A DNA stretch of 19,953 nt from Planctomycetota bacterium. GTDB taxonomy: Bacteria; Planctomycetota; Planctomycetia; Pirellulales; Pirellulaceae. Below the pieces are notes generated by a model, which saw only the letters and a list, made by a program, of their open reading frames with translations, ran no database searches and was not told the DNA's origin. This document shows, one piece after another, positions 7,926 through 14,973 of the stretch. Each line of letters opens with the position of its first letter. The first letter of the stretch is position 1. A program made the translations under genes and the position numbers. Location of the stretch: the NCBI GenBank assembly GCA_026692885.1, contig JAPLNJ010000830.1, positions 1-19,953 on the forward strand. The letters are read 5' to 3'.

Positions 7926-8009
7926 CAAGCGAATTCCATCGTGGGGACTGCTAGCACATTCGACCCGTGCAAGAAGAGATACTCGCATATATCGGCAGAT
8001 CGGGCCGGA

Positions 8010-8891
8010 TTATTCACTTGTCCGCTGTGCGGCACGCAATCGGGCGCTGCGGCTGCGAGGGTTACCGGCGGCTTCGCGATCCGTCGGACGAAGCGGCTTC
8101 TTGGTCAAATTCTGCAGCCGTGGATCCTGGCGGAACGCGTGCTTCACGAGCCGATCTTCCAACGAATGGAAGCTGATGACGATGAAACGGCCACCTGGTT
8201 TCAGGCAGTCCGGAATCCGTTGCAAGGCGAGTTCGAGCGATTTCAGTTCCTCGTTCACCGCAATTCGTAACGCTTGGAACGTGCGAGTGGCCGGGTCAAT
8301 CGAGTGTCCCCGGCTACGCGGAACACAACTGCGGACCAGATCGGCGAGCTGAGCTGAGGTCTGCAGGCGTACCGTCCGGCGCCGCTCGACGATCCGGCGG
8401 GCAATCCGGCGGCTAAATCGCTCCTCCCCATACTGGTAAATCAGGTTCGCCAACGGCTCTTCACGCAGCGTCTGGAGCAGTCGCCAGGCGGGTTCGCCCT
8501 GCGTGGGGTCGAACCGCAGATCCAGCGGACCGTCCGAATCGAAGCTGAAACCGCGCTCCCCGTCGGCCAATTGGTCGCTGGATAGGCCGAGGTCCAGCAC
8601 GACTCCGTCGATCGCTCCCAGACGCAATTCGGCCAACACGTCGGGCAGGTGGCAGAAGTTGGCACAAACGGGTTTAACGGGCAGACTCGCGAGATTCTGC
8701 TCCGCCGCCGCCACGGCCTGAGGATCGCGGTCGAGGGCCACCACCAGACCTCCCGGCTGAATCCGTTCGGCGAGCCGACGTGTATGGCCGCCGCCACCCA
8801 GTGTGCCATCGACCAGCACTTGGCCAGGTTGCGGCAACAGCCAGTCCAGGACCTCGTCCAGCAAGACAGGGATATGAATAGGGGTGGACAT
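8010..8891 (-). CDS. rsmH: 16S rRNA (cytosine-1402-N4)-methyltransferase
   Basis: SAM-dependent N4 methylation of C1402 in the ribosomal P site (older name mraW). 293 residues from the ATG at 8891, chosen because AGGGAC lies 4-5 bases upstream and the protein then starts STPIHIPVLLDEV as the family does; the frame is open 105 bases further up but that extension is unlike relatives. Seen: SAM loop VDGTLGGGGHT (27-37), DLGLSSDQL, RGFSF ... PLDLRFD, YGEERFSRRIARRIV, ATRTFQALRIAVNEEL, LKPGGRFIVISFHSLEDR and terminal NPRSRSARLRAAQR. All conserved blocks are present, so it should be active. It follows mraZ by 173 bases containing a hairpin, and precedes the small membrane-protein gene. Confidence 0.97.
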   Translation of the reverse strand: MSTPIHIPVLLDEVLDWLLPQPGQVLVDGTLGGGGHTRRLAERIQPGGLVVALDRDPQAVAAAEQNLASLPVKPVCANFCHLPDVLAELRLGAIDGVVLDLGLSSDQLADGERGFSFDSDGPLDLRFDPTQGEPAWRLLQTLREEPLANLIYQYGEERFSRRIARRIVERRRTVRLQTSAQLADLVRSCVPRSRGHSIDPATRTFQALRIAVNEELKSLELALQRIPDCLKPGGRFIVISFHSLEDRLVKHAFRQDPRLQNLTKKPLRPTDREAAGNPRSRSARLRAAQRTSE

Positions 8892-8913
8892 ATTGTCCCT
8901 AAAAATAGCAGAA

Positions 8914-8948
8914 GACCCAGGGGGCATCCATGCCCCCCTTGGTGGGTC
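8914..8948 (-). promoter_or_regulatory. Hairpin in the mraZ-rsmH spacer
   Basis: Seen: GGGGGCA/TGCCCCC around the loop TCCA, extended by outer arms GACCCA/TGGGTC with a four-base bulge on one side. On the minus-strand transcript it lies 22 bases before the rsmH ATG and is followed by TTCTGCTATTTTTAG. The U-rich run starts about nine bases after the stem, so it is not a canonical terminator. It might attenuate or process the mRNA, or be a dispersed repeat. Confidence 0.5.
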
Positions 8949-9064
8949 AACGCCGATGATCCCTTCGTCCCCGAAGAAAAACGAACGGACCACCATCCGC
9001 GGCCGAGAGGATCCCTCACCCCCGAACCCGCGATCGACCTCGACGCTCGACCGGACCAGGCCTC

Positions 9065-9583
9065 TCAGCGAGGTTGAACCGGGCGGGCGTTGACGTCGTG
9101 CGACTCCGCGAGGCGGTCGTTGCTAGGGACCGTGGCTGCGGGCCTCCCCGAAAATGCGTGGTCGGCGAGTTCGTCGTAATGCGGCTGGGTGCGACTCAGG
9201 TAGGCCTCCCAACGCTGCGTGTCCCAAACCTCCAGGTGATCGTGCACACCCAAAAGAATGATCTCTCGGCAGACCGATACCAATTGAGCTGACTCTATCG
9301 GCAGCCTCACCCGCCCCAGTTTATCGACTTCGACGCGTTGAACCTGGGCGAAAAATAGACGACTGAAGGCCCTCACTTCTCTGGCGTTCGGCGGACCTTG
9401 CTCCAATTTCTCAGCTAGACGCGAGAACGACTGTTCAGGGTAAAGGGCCAAGGTTCCATCGGTACCCGGCGCCAAGTACAGGACCGAATTCTGCGGGAAT
9501 CCGAACGCGTCCCGGAGACTCTTGGGAATCGCAAACCGAAGTTTTTCGTCAATTGATCGGCGGAAAGTCCCGGTCAGCAGCAT
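9065..9583 (-). CDS. mraZ: MraZ, transcriptional repressor of the dcw cluster
   Basis: DNA-binding AbrB/SpoVT-fold protein that forms a ring and represses its own operon in characterised bacteria. 172 residues from the ATG at 9583, chosen for the GGAGG about ten bases upstream and the family start MLLTGTF. Seen: two DxKxRxxxP-type repeats, DEKLRFAIP (12-20, with Leu in place of the usual Gly) and DKLGRVRLP (87-95). Between them lies LYPEQSFSRLAEKLEQ, and the second repeat is followed by EIILLGVHDHLEVWD. The tail after about residue 145 is an extra polar extension compared with typical 140-150-residue MraZ. Its promoter region carries five regularly spaced MraZ boxes, strongly suggesting autorepression here too. 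First gene of the mraZ-rsmH unit. Confidence 0.95.
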   Translation of the reverse strand: MLLTGTFRRSIDEKLRFAIPKSLRDAFGFPQNSVLYLAPGTDGTLALYPEQSFSRLAEKLEQGPPNAREVRAFSRLFFAQVQRVEVDKLGRVRLPIESAQLVSVCREIILLGVHDHLEVWDTQRWEAYLSRTQPHYDELADHAFSGRPAATVPSNDRLAESHDVNARPVQPR

Positions 9584-9587
9584 TGGT

Positions 9588-9632
9588 TCCCACCCTCCAC
9601 CATTTCGCACCATTTTCGCCCAAGCATACCCA
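9588..9632 (-). promoter_or_regulatory. Five MraZ boxes upstream of mraZ
   Basis: Seen on the minus strand, in order towards the gene: TGGGT (9628-9632), TGGGC (9618-9622), TGGTG (9608-9612), TGGTG (9598-9602), TGGGA (9588-9592), each separated by exactly five bases, so on the same helix face at 10-bp spacing. Known for E. coli MraZ: binding to TGGGN direct repeats with 5-bp spacers. The first box overlaps the candidate -10, and the last lies between the ribosome-binding site and the mraZ ATG. Binding could therefore block both transcription initiation and elongation. Confidence 0.85.
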
Positions 9633-9650
9633 CAATTCCTTTCTCGTCAA
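9623..9650 (-). promoter_or_regulatory. Candidate mraZ promoter
   Basis: Seen on the minus strand: TTGACG (9645-9650), 16-base spacer, TATGCT (9623-9628). The predicted start is near 9616, a leader of about 33 bases. MraZ boxes cover the -10 and everything to the start codon, the arrangement expected of an autorepressed promoter. Confidence 0.6.
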
Positions 9651-9775
9651 CATGAGGTACGCTACGACGGCTGGTTACTTCTATTGGCGACTCTCCGTAG
9701 CTTTCGACCAATTGAGAGGTTATGGCCGAGAGCAGCAGGAAAACTTTTTTTTCCCAGACCGATCGATGTCAGTAC

Positions 9776-10894
9776 TTAGGATCGCGTCGACGAAAGGTAG
9801 AGACGTTCGTACGCTGCCACCATGGCCGACAGCGAGAAGTGCTGGATGACCCGTTCACGGTTTCGGCGTCCCAACTCGGCGGCCTCCGCGGCGTCTTGTC
9901 CAACGCGAACCAGCTTGGCGACAAAGCCATCTCGATCGCCCAAGGCAACGCTTTGAGGTTCGGCCAGCGGTCCCAGCAGTTCGTCGACCCCCTGCGTCCG
10001 GACTGCCACAATGGGCAAGGCTGTGGCCATCGCCTCCAGCATGACATTGGGCATCCCTTCCCAGCGGGACGGCAGGACGAGCAGCGCGGAAGCGGCCAGG
10101 ATTTGCGGCACATCCGGCCTCCAACCTGTGAAGTGCACGCGCGCATCAATGCCTAGCGACACGGCCATTTGTTGAAGTGCTTGACGCTGTGGGCCATCGC
10201 CGACAAGTAAGAGATCGTGATGCGGCAGTTGGTCCAACCAGCGCCGGCTGAAAGACAGCAGCCAATCGACGCCTTTTTGTGGGTGGAGTCGCGCCACACA
10301 GGCAATGATTTGGCGGTCAGGCTTGATGCCGAGAGCGGAGAGACTCGCGGGGCCTGACGCTGGATACGCGGAGGTTTCGATGCCATTCGAAACAACGACC
10401 AGTTTCTCTGCCGGCAGGCCGGCTTGCTGACAGAAATCGGCGACGGAGCGGCTCACGCAGACGATACGTTGGACCCGCCGGCTGATCCAGCGTTCCAACC
10501 ATTGGCGCCAGCGGGTCGGATCAGCGACGCGAATGCCTGTCACGATGCATATTCCCGGCAGGGTTTGTGCCGCCAGGGTGGCAACCACGTTGGCATGGAA
10601 CAGAAAAGACTGCACCAGGTGCGGCTGCTGTTGGCCCCACAACATGCGAAGGCGGCGGGTGGCCGAAAACGCCTGCCGGACAGAGGTGACTCCCAAGAAT
10701 TGGACGGGCACGCCAACTGCATCCAGGCTGCGAACCAGGCCATCCCGATCCGCAGCGGGCCGTGGAGCCAGCGAATAGACAGCAGGTTCAAACCGTGTTC
10801 GATCCAACCCGGTGGCCAGGTTGACCAGACATCGTTCTGCTCCGCCCACGTTCAGTTCGGTGATGACCAGCGCCACTCGGATGCGATCGGCCAT
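9776..10894 (-). CDS. Glycosyltransferase, GT4-type (GT-B fold)
   Basis: Transfers a sugar from a nucleotide-sugar donor, probably for polysaccharide, lipid or cell-surface glycan synthesis; acceptor unknown. 372 residues from the ATG at 10894 (AAAGGGGAA about ten bases upstream); a 22-residue upstream extension of the frame is unlike the family. Seen: N-terminal acceptor half with ELNVGGAERCLVNLA (13-27), the usual GGAE loop; linker-region VVVSNGIET (166-174); ACVARLHPQKGVDWLL (198-213); LVGDGP; and donor-binding motif EGMPNVMLEAMA, with Glu279 and Glu287 as the EX7E pair. No membrane segment. The 192-base gap and the mraZ promoter downstream suggest it is a separate transcription unit from mraZ-rsmH. 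Family call is firm; substrate cannot be read. Confidence 0.93.
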   Translation of the reverse strand: MADRIRVALVITELNVGGAERCLVNLATGLDRTRFEPAVYSLAPRPAADRDGLVRSLDAVGVPVQFLGVTSVRQAFSATRRLRMLWGQQQPHLVQSFLFHANVVATLAAQTLPGICIVTGIRVADPTRWRQWLERWISRRVQRIVCVSRSVADFCQQAGLPAEKLVVVSNGIETSAYPASGPASLSALGIKPDRQIIACVARLHPQKGVDWLLSFSRRWLDQLPHHDLLLVGDGPQRQALQQMAVSLGIDARVHFTGWRPDVPQILAASALLVLPSRWEGMPNVMLEAMATALPIVAVRTQGVDELLGPLAEPQSVALGDRDGFVAKLVRVGQDAAEAAELGRRNRERVIQHFSLSAMVAAYERLYLSSTRS

Positions 10895-11054
10895 GGACCA
10901 AGTTTCCCCTTTACCAAAGAGAACATTGCCAACGAAAAACGCTGCCTCGTAGAATCGCACAGGCGGTTTCGCCGTACAAGGTGGATTTGTTCTTGGGGGC
11001 GCAGGAACAGGTTCGTAGCGGAAGTATCGGTCCGCTTGCCAAGCATGGAATTCT

Positions 11055-11084
11055 TGGGAGTTGGCGATTGTAGGCCAACTCCCA
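11055..11084. promoter_or_regulatory. 11-bp inverted repeat in the divergent intergenic region
   Basis: Seen: TGGGAGTTGGC (11055-11065) and GCCAACTCCCA (11074-11084), perfect, with an 8-base loop. It lies about 95 bases before the phosphatase start and 160 before the glycosyltransferase start. The size fits an operator for a dimeric regulator or a stable hairpin; no U-run follows, so a terminator is unlikely. The rest of 10895-11178 shows no gene. Confidence 0.45.
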
Positions 11085-11178
11085 TTACCCTACATTGATG
11101 ACCTCAAGGCAAAGGATGCCCTGCCATCTTTGCGATTCGCCGTGAAACCATGCCCCGCCGCAACTTGGAGAATCGGCC

Positions 11179-12795
11179 GTGAATAATCCGCTCGGTGCCA
11201 TTCCGATACCGGATCTGCCTGAGCAGTCGCACGACGGACTGTTGCGAGAAGTGCGAAGACTGCAGTCCGAGTTGCGGAACATGGAGCAGTTGCTGCGATC
11301 GATCATTGAGTCGACACCGGACTGCATCGTCGTCTGGGACCAGGACTACAACTATCTGTACGCGAACAAGTCCGCGATCGAGCATGTGGGGACGACCCCG
11401 GAACAGGTCCTCGGCGGTAACATGCGTGACGGACTCGGGCACCTGCCTGAGTTTCTTCAACTCTGGATGACCCGAGTGGATGCTGTCTTCGCCACTGGGG
11501 AGTCGCTGCAGGTCCAGGATCGCGTGGTGATTGGTCAGCGGTTCGTGGACTTGGAATCGATTTTGTTGCCCGTTCGGGACGAGCATGGCCAGATGTTCGC
11601 GGTGAGCGTCGTCTACCGGGATGTGACAGCCGGCAAGCAGGCCGAGAAGGAAATCCGGGGCAACGAAGCCAAGTTGCAAACGATCAGCGACTCGGCGTTG
11701 GACGCCATCGTGATGATCGACGGTCGGGGCCGCGTTGTGCATTGGAACACCGCGGCGGAACGGATGTTCGGTTACGGTGAGGCAGAGATGCTCGGCCGCG
11801 ATCCGCATGCGGTACTCGTTCCGCCCTGCCATGCGGAACAAGCCCAGTCGGGAATCGAGCAGTTCTTTATGACGGGCGAGGGGACGGCACTGGGCAAAGT
11901 CTTGGAATTGCAGGCTTTGCGGAAGAACGGAACTGAGTTCCCGATCGAGATGGCGGTTTCGACGTTCCAGATGGAAGGCCAGCGGTGGGCGTTGGCCATT
12001 GTCCGCGACATCAGCGAAAGGAAGCAATCCCAAGCGGTCCAGCAGCGACACGACCTGGAACTGCGGATCGCGGAAGACATCCAGCAGCATCTTCAGCCCG
12101 TACAACCTCCGGCGGTTCCGGGTTTCGACATTGCCGGCGCGACCTATCCAGCGGAGTTTACCGCAGGTGACTTCTTTGACTATTTTGACTATCTATGGCT
12201 GCTGGACCGATCCCTGTGTCTGGCGATTGGCGACGTAAGCGGCCACGGGCTCGGCCCGGCGTTGTTGGCCGTGTCTACCGAGACGCTTCTGCGGGTGTTG
12301 GCTGAAACCCACGTCGATCTCTGCGAGCTGATTACGCGAGCCAATTTCTACCTGGTTCGCCAGACCGACGACGAACGATTTGTGACCCTGCTGTTTGGCC
12401 GCTTGGACCCGGTTTCGCACGTCTTCCGCTACGTCAACGCCGGGCACACGCCTGGGTACCTGCTGGACCAGTCCGGCGCCACCAAGGTCGAGTTGAAGAG
12501 CACGGCGATGCCGTTGGGGGTCTTGCCGGATGCCACGTACCCCGAAGGGGCTCCCGTGACGCTGACCCCGGGAGATCTGTTGGTGTTGCTGACCGATGGC
12601 ATCGTCGAAGCCAGGTCGCCTACGGGAGAGCAGTTTGGCAGCCGCCGTGCGCTGGATGTCATCCGCGCCCATAACACGCGGACGGCACGCGAAATCATCG
12701 ACCGCCTGTATCGGGCGGTGTGCGCGTTCTCGCGGCAGGATCGGTTGGAGGACGATGCCACGGCAATCATCGTCAAGGTCGCACCGGTGGCTTAG
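11179..12795 (+). CDS. PAS-PAS-SpoIIE/PP2C-type phosphatase (RsbU-like)
   Basis: Signal-sensing serine/threonine phosphatase, probably acting on an anti-sigma-factor antagonist in a partner-switch pathway. 538 residues from the GTG at 11179, with GGAG nine bases upstream. Seen: an N-terminal heptad-like helix (20-42), PAS domain one (about 37-150, ending YRDVTAGKQAEKE), PAS domain two (about 165-283, ending VRDISERKQSQ), then a linker and PPM domain (about 300-535) with AEDIQQHLQP, metal-site AGDFFD (329-334), GDVSGHGLGPALL (351-363), NAGHTPGYLL, LLTDGIVEA (470-478) and DDATAIIV (525-532). The metal-binding acids are present, so it should be active. No membrane segment, so it senses inside the cell. 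No kinase, STAS or sigma gene is adjacent. A palindromic element begins right after its TAG stop. What the PAS domains bind is unknown. Confidence 0.93.
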   Translation: MNNPLGAIPIPDLPEQSHDGLLREVRRLQSELRNMEQLLRSIIESTPDCIVVWDQDYNYLYANKSAIEHVGTTPEQVLGGNMRDGLGHLPEFLQLWMTRVDAVFATGESLQVQDRVVIGQRFVDLESILLPVRDEHGQMFAVSVVYRDVTAGKQAEKEIRGNEAKLQTISDSALDAIVMIDGRGRVVHWNTAAERMFGYGEAEMLGRDPHAVLVPPCHAEQAQSGIEQFFMTGEGTALGKVLELQALRKNGTEFPIEMAVSTFQMEGQRWALAIVRDISERKQSQAVQQRHDLELRIAEDIQQHLQPVQPPAVPGFDIAGATYPAEFTAGDFFDYFDYLWLLDRSLCLAIGDVSGHGLGPALLAVSTETLLRVLAETHVDLCELITRANFYLVRQTDDERFVTLLFGRLDPVSHVFRYVNAGHTPGYLLDQSGATKVELKSTAMPLGVLPDATYPEGAPVTLTPGDLLVLLTDGIVEARSPTGEQFGSRRALDVIRAHNTRTAREIIDRLYRAVCAFSRQDRLEDDATAIIVKVAPVA

Positions 12796-12887
12796 GAACG
12801 GCCGAGAAATAACTTCAGCATTTGCCTCTCAACCCCTCACCCCAACCCTCTCCCAGGAGTACCTGGGCGAGGGAGCTATTTCTCGGC
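12796..12887. mobile_element. Palindromic MITE-like element inserted at a stop codon
   Basis: Seen: inner inverted repeats GCCGAGAAATA (12801-12811) and TATTTCTCGGC (12877-12887). A central hairpin has 12-bp arms, CCCTCTCCCAGG/CCTGGGCGAGGG, with one mismatch and loop AGTA (12846-12873). An 11-bp direct repeat CGGTGGCTTAG lies on both sides (12785-12795 and 12887-12897). The left copy encodes the last residues and TAG stop of the phosphatase gene. Inference: a small non-autonomous element inserted here and duplicated its target. The C/T-rich centre resembles a repeat common in many bacterial genomes, from memory. It has no coding capacity. Confidence 0.7.
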
Positions 12888-12919
12888 GGTGGCTTAGTGG
12901 CAAGCCTCGACCCGTTCGG

Positions 12920-12925
12920 TATAAT
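12920..12925 (+). promoter_or_regulatory. Candidate -10 box for the TIM-barrel gene
   Basis: Seen: a perfect TATAAT; no good -35 at the standard distance. A start near 12932 would leave a leader of about 58 bases to the ATG at 12990. It lies just outside the palindromic element, so insertion may have moved or replaced upstream promoter sequence. Confidence 0.35.
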
Positions 12926-12989
12926 CGCTGCCGTTCTGGAGATCGTTCCGCGCGAACTCTTCTTCAACACCTACTCAGCCGAGGCTGCC

Positions 12990-13964
12990 ATGCATCCACA
13001 ATCCACCCATCGCCGTCAGTTCCTCCAGCAAGCCATGGGAGCGGCCGCGACCGCCCCGTTCTTCTTGGCGGGCACAATGGCTCGGTCCCAAGAGACTCCG
13101 CTTGTAACAGCAGGGACGAAGCCCGTTCGTCTTGGCGGGCCGGTATTCCAGGCTCCCCAAGACCCGGACGAACTGGCAGCCTCGCACCGCCAACTCGGCT
13201 ACCGTGCTGCCTACTGCCCGGCGGTAGGCTTGAACGATACCGACCGCATCCGAGACGTCGTGCGGGCTTTTGCCAAGCACGACGTGGCGATTGCCGAAGT
13301 CGGCCGCTGGTGCAATCTTCTGGACGCCGATTCGGCAAAACGCGCGGCCAACTTGAAAACAGTGTCGGACGGTTTGGCTTTGGCCGAGGCGCTGGGGGCC
13401 CGCTGTTGCGTGGACATCGCCGGTTCCTTCAGCCGCGAGGCTTGGCATGGCCCTCATCCGGAAAATCTGTCCGAGAAATATTTCGACGAGACGGTGGAGA
13501 ATGCCCGCAAGATCATTGATGCCGTCAAGCCGCAACGGGCCAAGTTCTGCTTCGAGATGATGGGCTGGGCGTTGCCCGACAGTCCGGACTCCTACGTCCG
13601 ACTCATCAAGGCGGTCGACCGCCCGGCCTTCGGGGTCCATTTGGATCCCTGCAATCTGGTGAATTGTCCGGCCCGTTTCTATCAGAATGGGAAACTCATC
13701 GACGAATGCTTCGATAAGCTCGCGCCGTGGATCGCCAGTTGCCACGCCAAGGACGTGACCTGGGACGTCGAGATGCAGATCCACTTTCGGGAAGTGACGA
13801 TCGGCACCGGCTCGTTGGATTTCACGACCTATCTCCGCCGTTTGGCCGCGTTGCCCGGCGACGTGCCTTTGATGATCGAGCACATGGCCAATGCCGCCGA
13901 GTACGACAAGTGTCGCCAGCACCTGTTCGAATTGGGCAAACGCAGCGGCGTCGGCTTCGCGTGA
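12990..13964 (+). CDS. Tat-exported sugar-isomerase/epimerase-like TIM barrel
   Basis: Xylose-isomerase-like TIM-barrel protein (AP endonuclease 2 fold), a family of sugar-phosphate or keto-sugar isomerases and epimerases; substrate unknown. 324 residues from the ATG at 12990 (GAGG six bases upstream). The frame is open to 12822, but that part runs through the palindromic element. Seen: a twin-arginine-type signal, HRRQFLQQAMG (7-17), then a hydrophobic Ala-rich stretch to about residue 31, so it is probably exported folded. Metal-site residues typical of the fold: Glu189 in CFEMMGW, Asp219 in GVHLDPCN, His252 in SCHAKD and Glu297 in MIEHM. Planctomycetes have many such paralogues with Tat signals, often in sugar catabolism (family knowledge). 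No sugar-catabolic neighbour here. Confidence 0.9.
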   Translation: MHPQSTHRRQFLQQAMGAAATAPFFLAGTMARSQETPLVTAGTKPVRLGGPVFQAPQDPDELAASHRQLGYRAAYCPAVGLNDTDRIRDVVRAFAKHDVAIAEVGRWCNLLDADSAKRAANLKTVSDGLALAEALGARCCVDIAGSFSREAWHGPHPENLSEKYFDETVENARKIIDAVKPQRAKFCFEMMGWALPDSPDSYVRLIKAVDRPAFGVHLDPCNLVNCPARFYQNGKLIDECFDKLAPWIASCHAKDVTWDVEMQIHFREVTIGTGSLDFTTYLRRLAALPGDVPLMIEHMANAAEYDKCRQHLFELGKRSGVGFA

Positions 13965-14012
13965 CGCACGGTCCCTGGGCTGTCCCCGCAAGGTTACGCT
14001 AGCTACCCCCTG

Positions 14013-14039
14013 TTGACACACGGCTAGAGACGTTACACT
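14013..14039 (+). promoter_or_regulatory. Candidate promoter for the CAP-like gene
   Basis: Seen: perfect TTGACA (14013-14018), 15-base spacer, TACACT (14034-14039). The spacer is short, so strength is uncertain. A start near 14046 gives a leader of about 130 bases that can fold (next entry). Confidence 0.45.
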
Positions 14040-14055
14040 CGTGCCGTGTCAGCCG

Positions 14056-14151
14056 GGACTATTCGTGCTAGCGACTCAGTTCGCGACGGCCTACCTGAAG
14101 CCTGCCTGACTTGGTGCCACCCCTTCGCGAATAGTCCACAAGGAAATTGTG
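14056..14151 (+). promoter_or_regulatory. Structured 5' leader with a long-range stem
   Basis: Seen: GGACTATTCGTG (14056-14067) pairs with CGCGAATAGTCC (14126-14137), 12 bp with one G-T pair, enclosing 58 bases. Inside is GCGA-CTCAGT-TCGC. Directly after is CACAA-GGAAA-TTGTG (14137-14151), before the GAGGGAG ribosome-binding site at 14166-14172. It matches no riboswitch class I recognise. It could be a cis-regulatory leader, an RNA thermometer-like fold, or a dispersed repeat. Confidence 0.45.
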
Positions 14152-14177
14152 TCCAATTAATAAAAGAGGGAGTTCGT

Positions 14178-14939
14178 ATGCGCAAAGTAATGTTGACGTC
14201 CGTCGTCATGGTTGCTGCCTGGATGATTCTCGGAACAAACCAGAACCTCGTGCAAGGCAGAGAAGGCCAAGCCCCTGCGATGAAGGCTTGGCTCGCCTTC
14301 GACGCCCAAGGCCGGGGCATGGTGGAAGTGGTCAGCAAGGAAAAACTCGTCCAGCCTAAAGTTCAGCATCATGTGGGAAAGTGGGTCTCGTTCCACGAAC
14401 CGTCGCAAAAAATAGAGGGCGAGTATCTTTACCGCGCGAAAAGCTACTACACGTTGTCCGAAAACATGATACTGACGCTTAAGTCACTTTCGACCGACGA
14501 GAAAGACGAGTTCACGACCAGCCTGGTCGTACCCAGTTTCGCCGCCGGGGGCAAAGTACCGGTAGCGCTGAGGGTCGGCGAGGCCGAGCAGATCGCCAAA
14601 GGCAAAGAAAAAGAGCCAACTGCAGGCGGTGCCGAGACGACGCGTGGGGACATCGGCCTGGGAATCATCAACCGCTTTCGTGCGCTCCGCGGCCTGCCGC
14701 CCATCAAGTACGATCCGGAGTTTGCCCGGGTCTCTCGCGTCAACAACGAGATGGGTGGCGTCCACCGCTACAACACCGGTTGGCAGACGTGGGCGAGTCC
14801 CGCCGATCCCGAATCGGCCGTTTCCATGTGGATGGGAGCGTACTACAACTCGCACGGCGTGATCATCATGAATCCCAATATCACCAAGGGCGCAACGAAT
14901 TCGCATCCCGTTTACGGCACGACGTTTACGGGGAACTAG
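14178..14939 (+). CDS. Secreted protein with CAP/SCP-like C-terminal domain
   Basis: 253 residues from the ATG at 14178 (GAGGGAG six bases upstream); a longer open frame from 14046 lacks a ribosome-binding site. Seen: a signal peptide, MRK then a hydrophobic stretch to about residue 20. A middle domain of about 35-135 is unrecognised (KAWLAFDAQGRGMVEVV, KVPVALRVGEAEQIAKGKEK). The C-terminal part from about residue 159, IGLGIINRFRALRGLPPIKY followed by DPEFARVSRV, resembles the start of a CAP domain. A later W-x-G ... SHGVIIMNPN stretch could be its degenerate second half. CAP domains occur in extracellular proteins of varied function. The domain is short and the canonical His/Glu set is not clear, so activity is doubtful. 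Exported to periplasm or outside. Convergent with the propeller gene downstream. Confidence 0.75.
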   Translation: MRKVMLTSVVMVAAWMILGTNQNLVQGREGQAPAMKAWLAFDAQGRGMVEVVSKEKLVQPKVQHHVGKWVSFHEPSQKIEGEYLYRAKSYYTLSENMILTLKSLSTDEKDEFTTSLVVPSFAAGGKVPVALRVGEAEQIAKGKEKEPTAGGAETTRGDIGLGIINRFRALRGLPPIKYDPEFARVSRVNNEMGGVHRYNTGWQTWASPADPESAVSMWMGAYYNSHGVIIMNPNITKGATNSHPVYGTTFTGN

Positions 14940-14973
14940 CCCGGCGGTTTGGTAGGGTGGGTCGAGCAAGCCG

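Noticed and set aside
8892..8996. Longer N-terminus for RsmH
   Set aside because: The extension would be unlike the family and crosses the hairpin; the ATG at 8891 has a good ribosome-binding site and the expected N-terminal sequence.
9745..9752. Run of eight T as a terminator
   Set aside because: It is on the plus strand, where no gene ends nearby, and no stable stem precedes it; for the minus-strand glycosyltransferase it reads as A.
12975..14021. 348-codon minus-strand open frame
   Set aside because: Antisense to the TIM-barrel gene, whose catalytic residues and Tat signal are clear.
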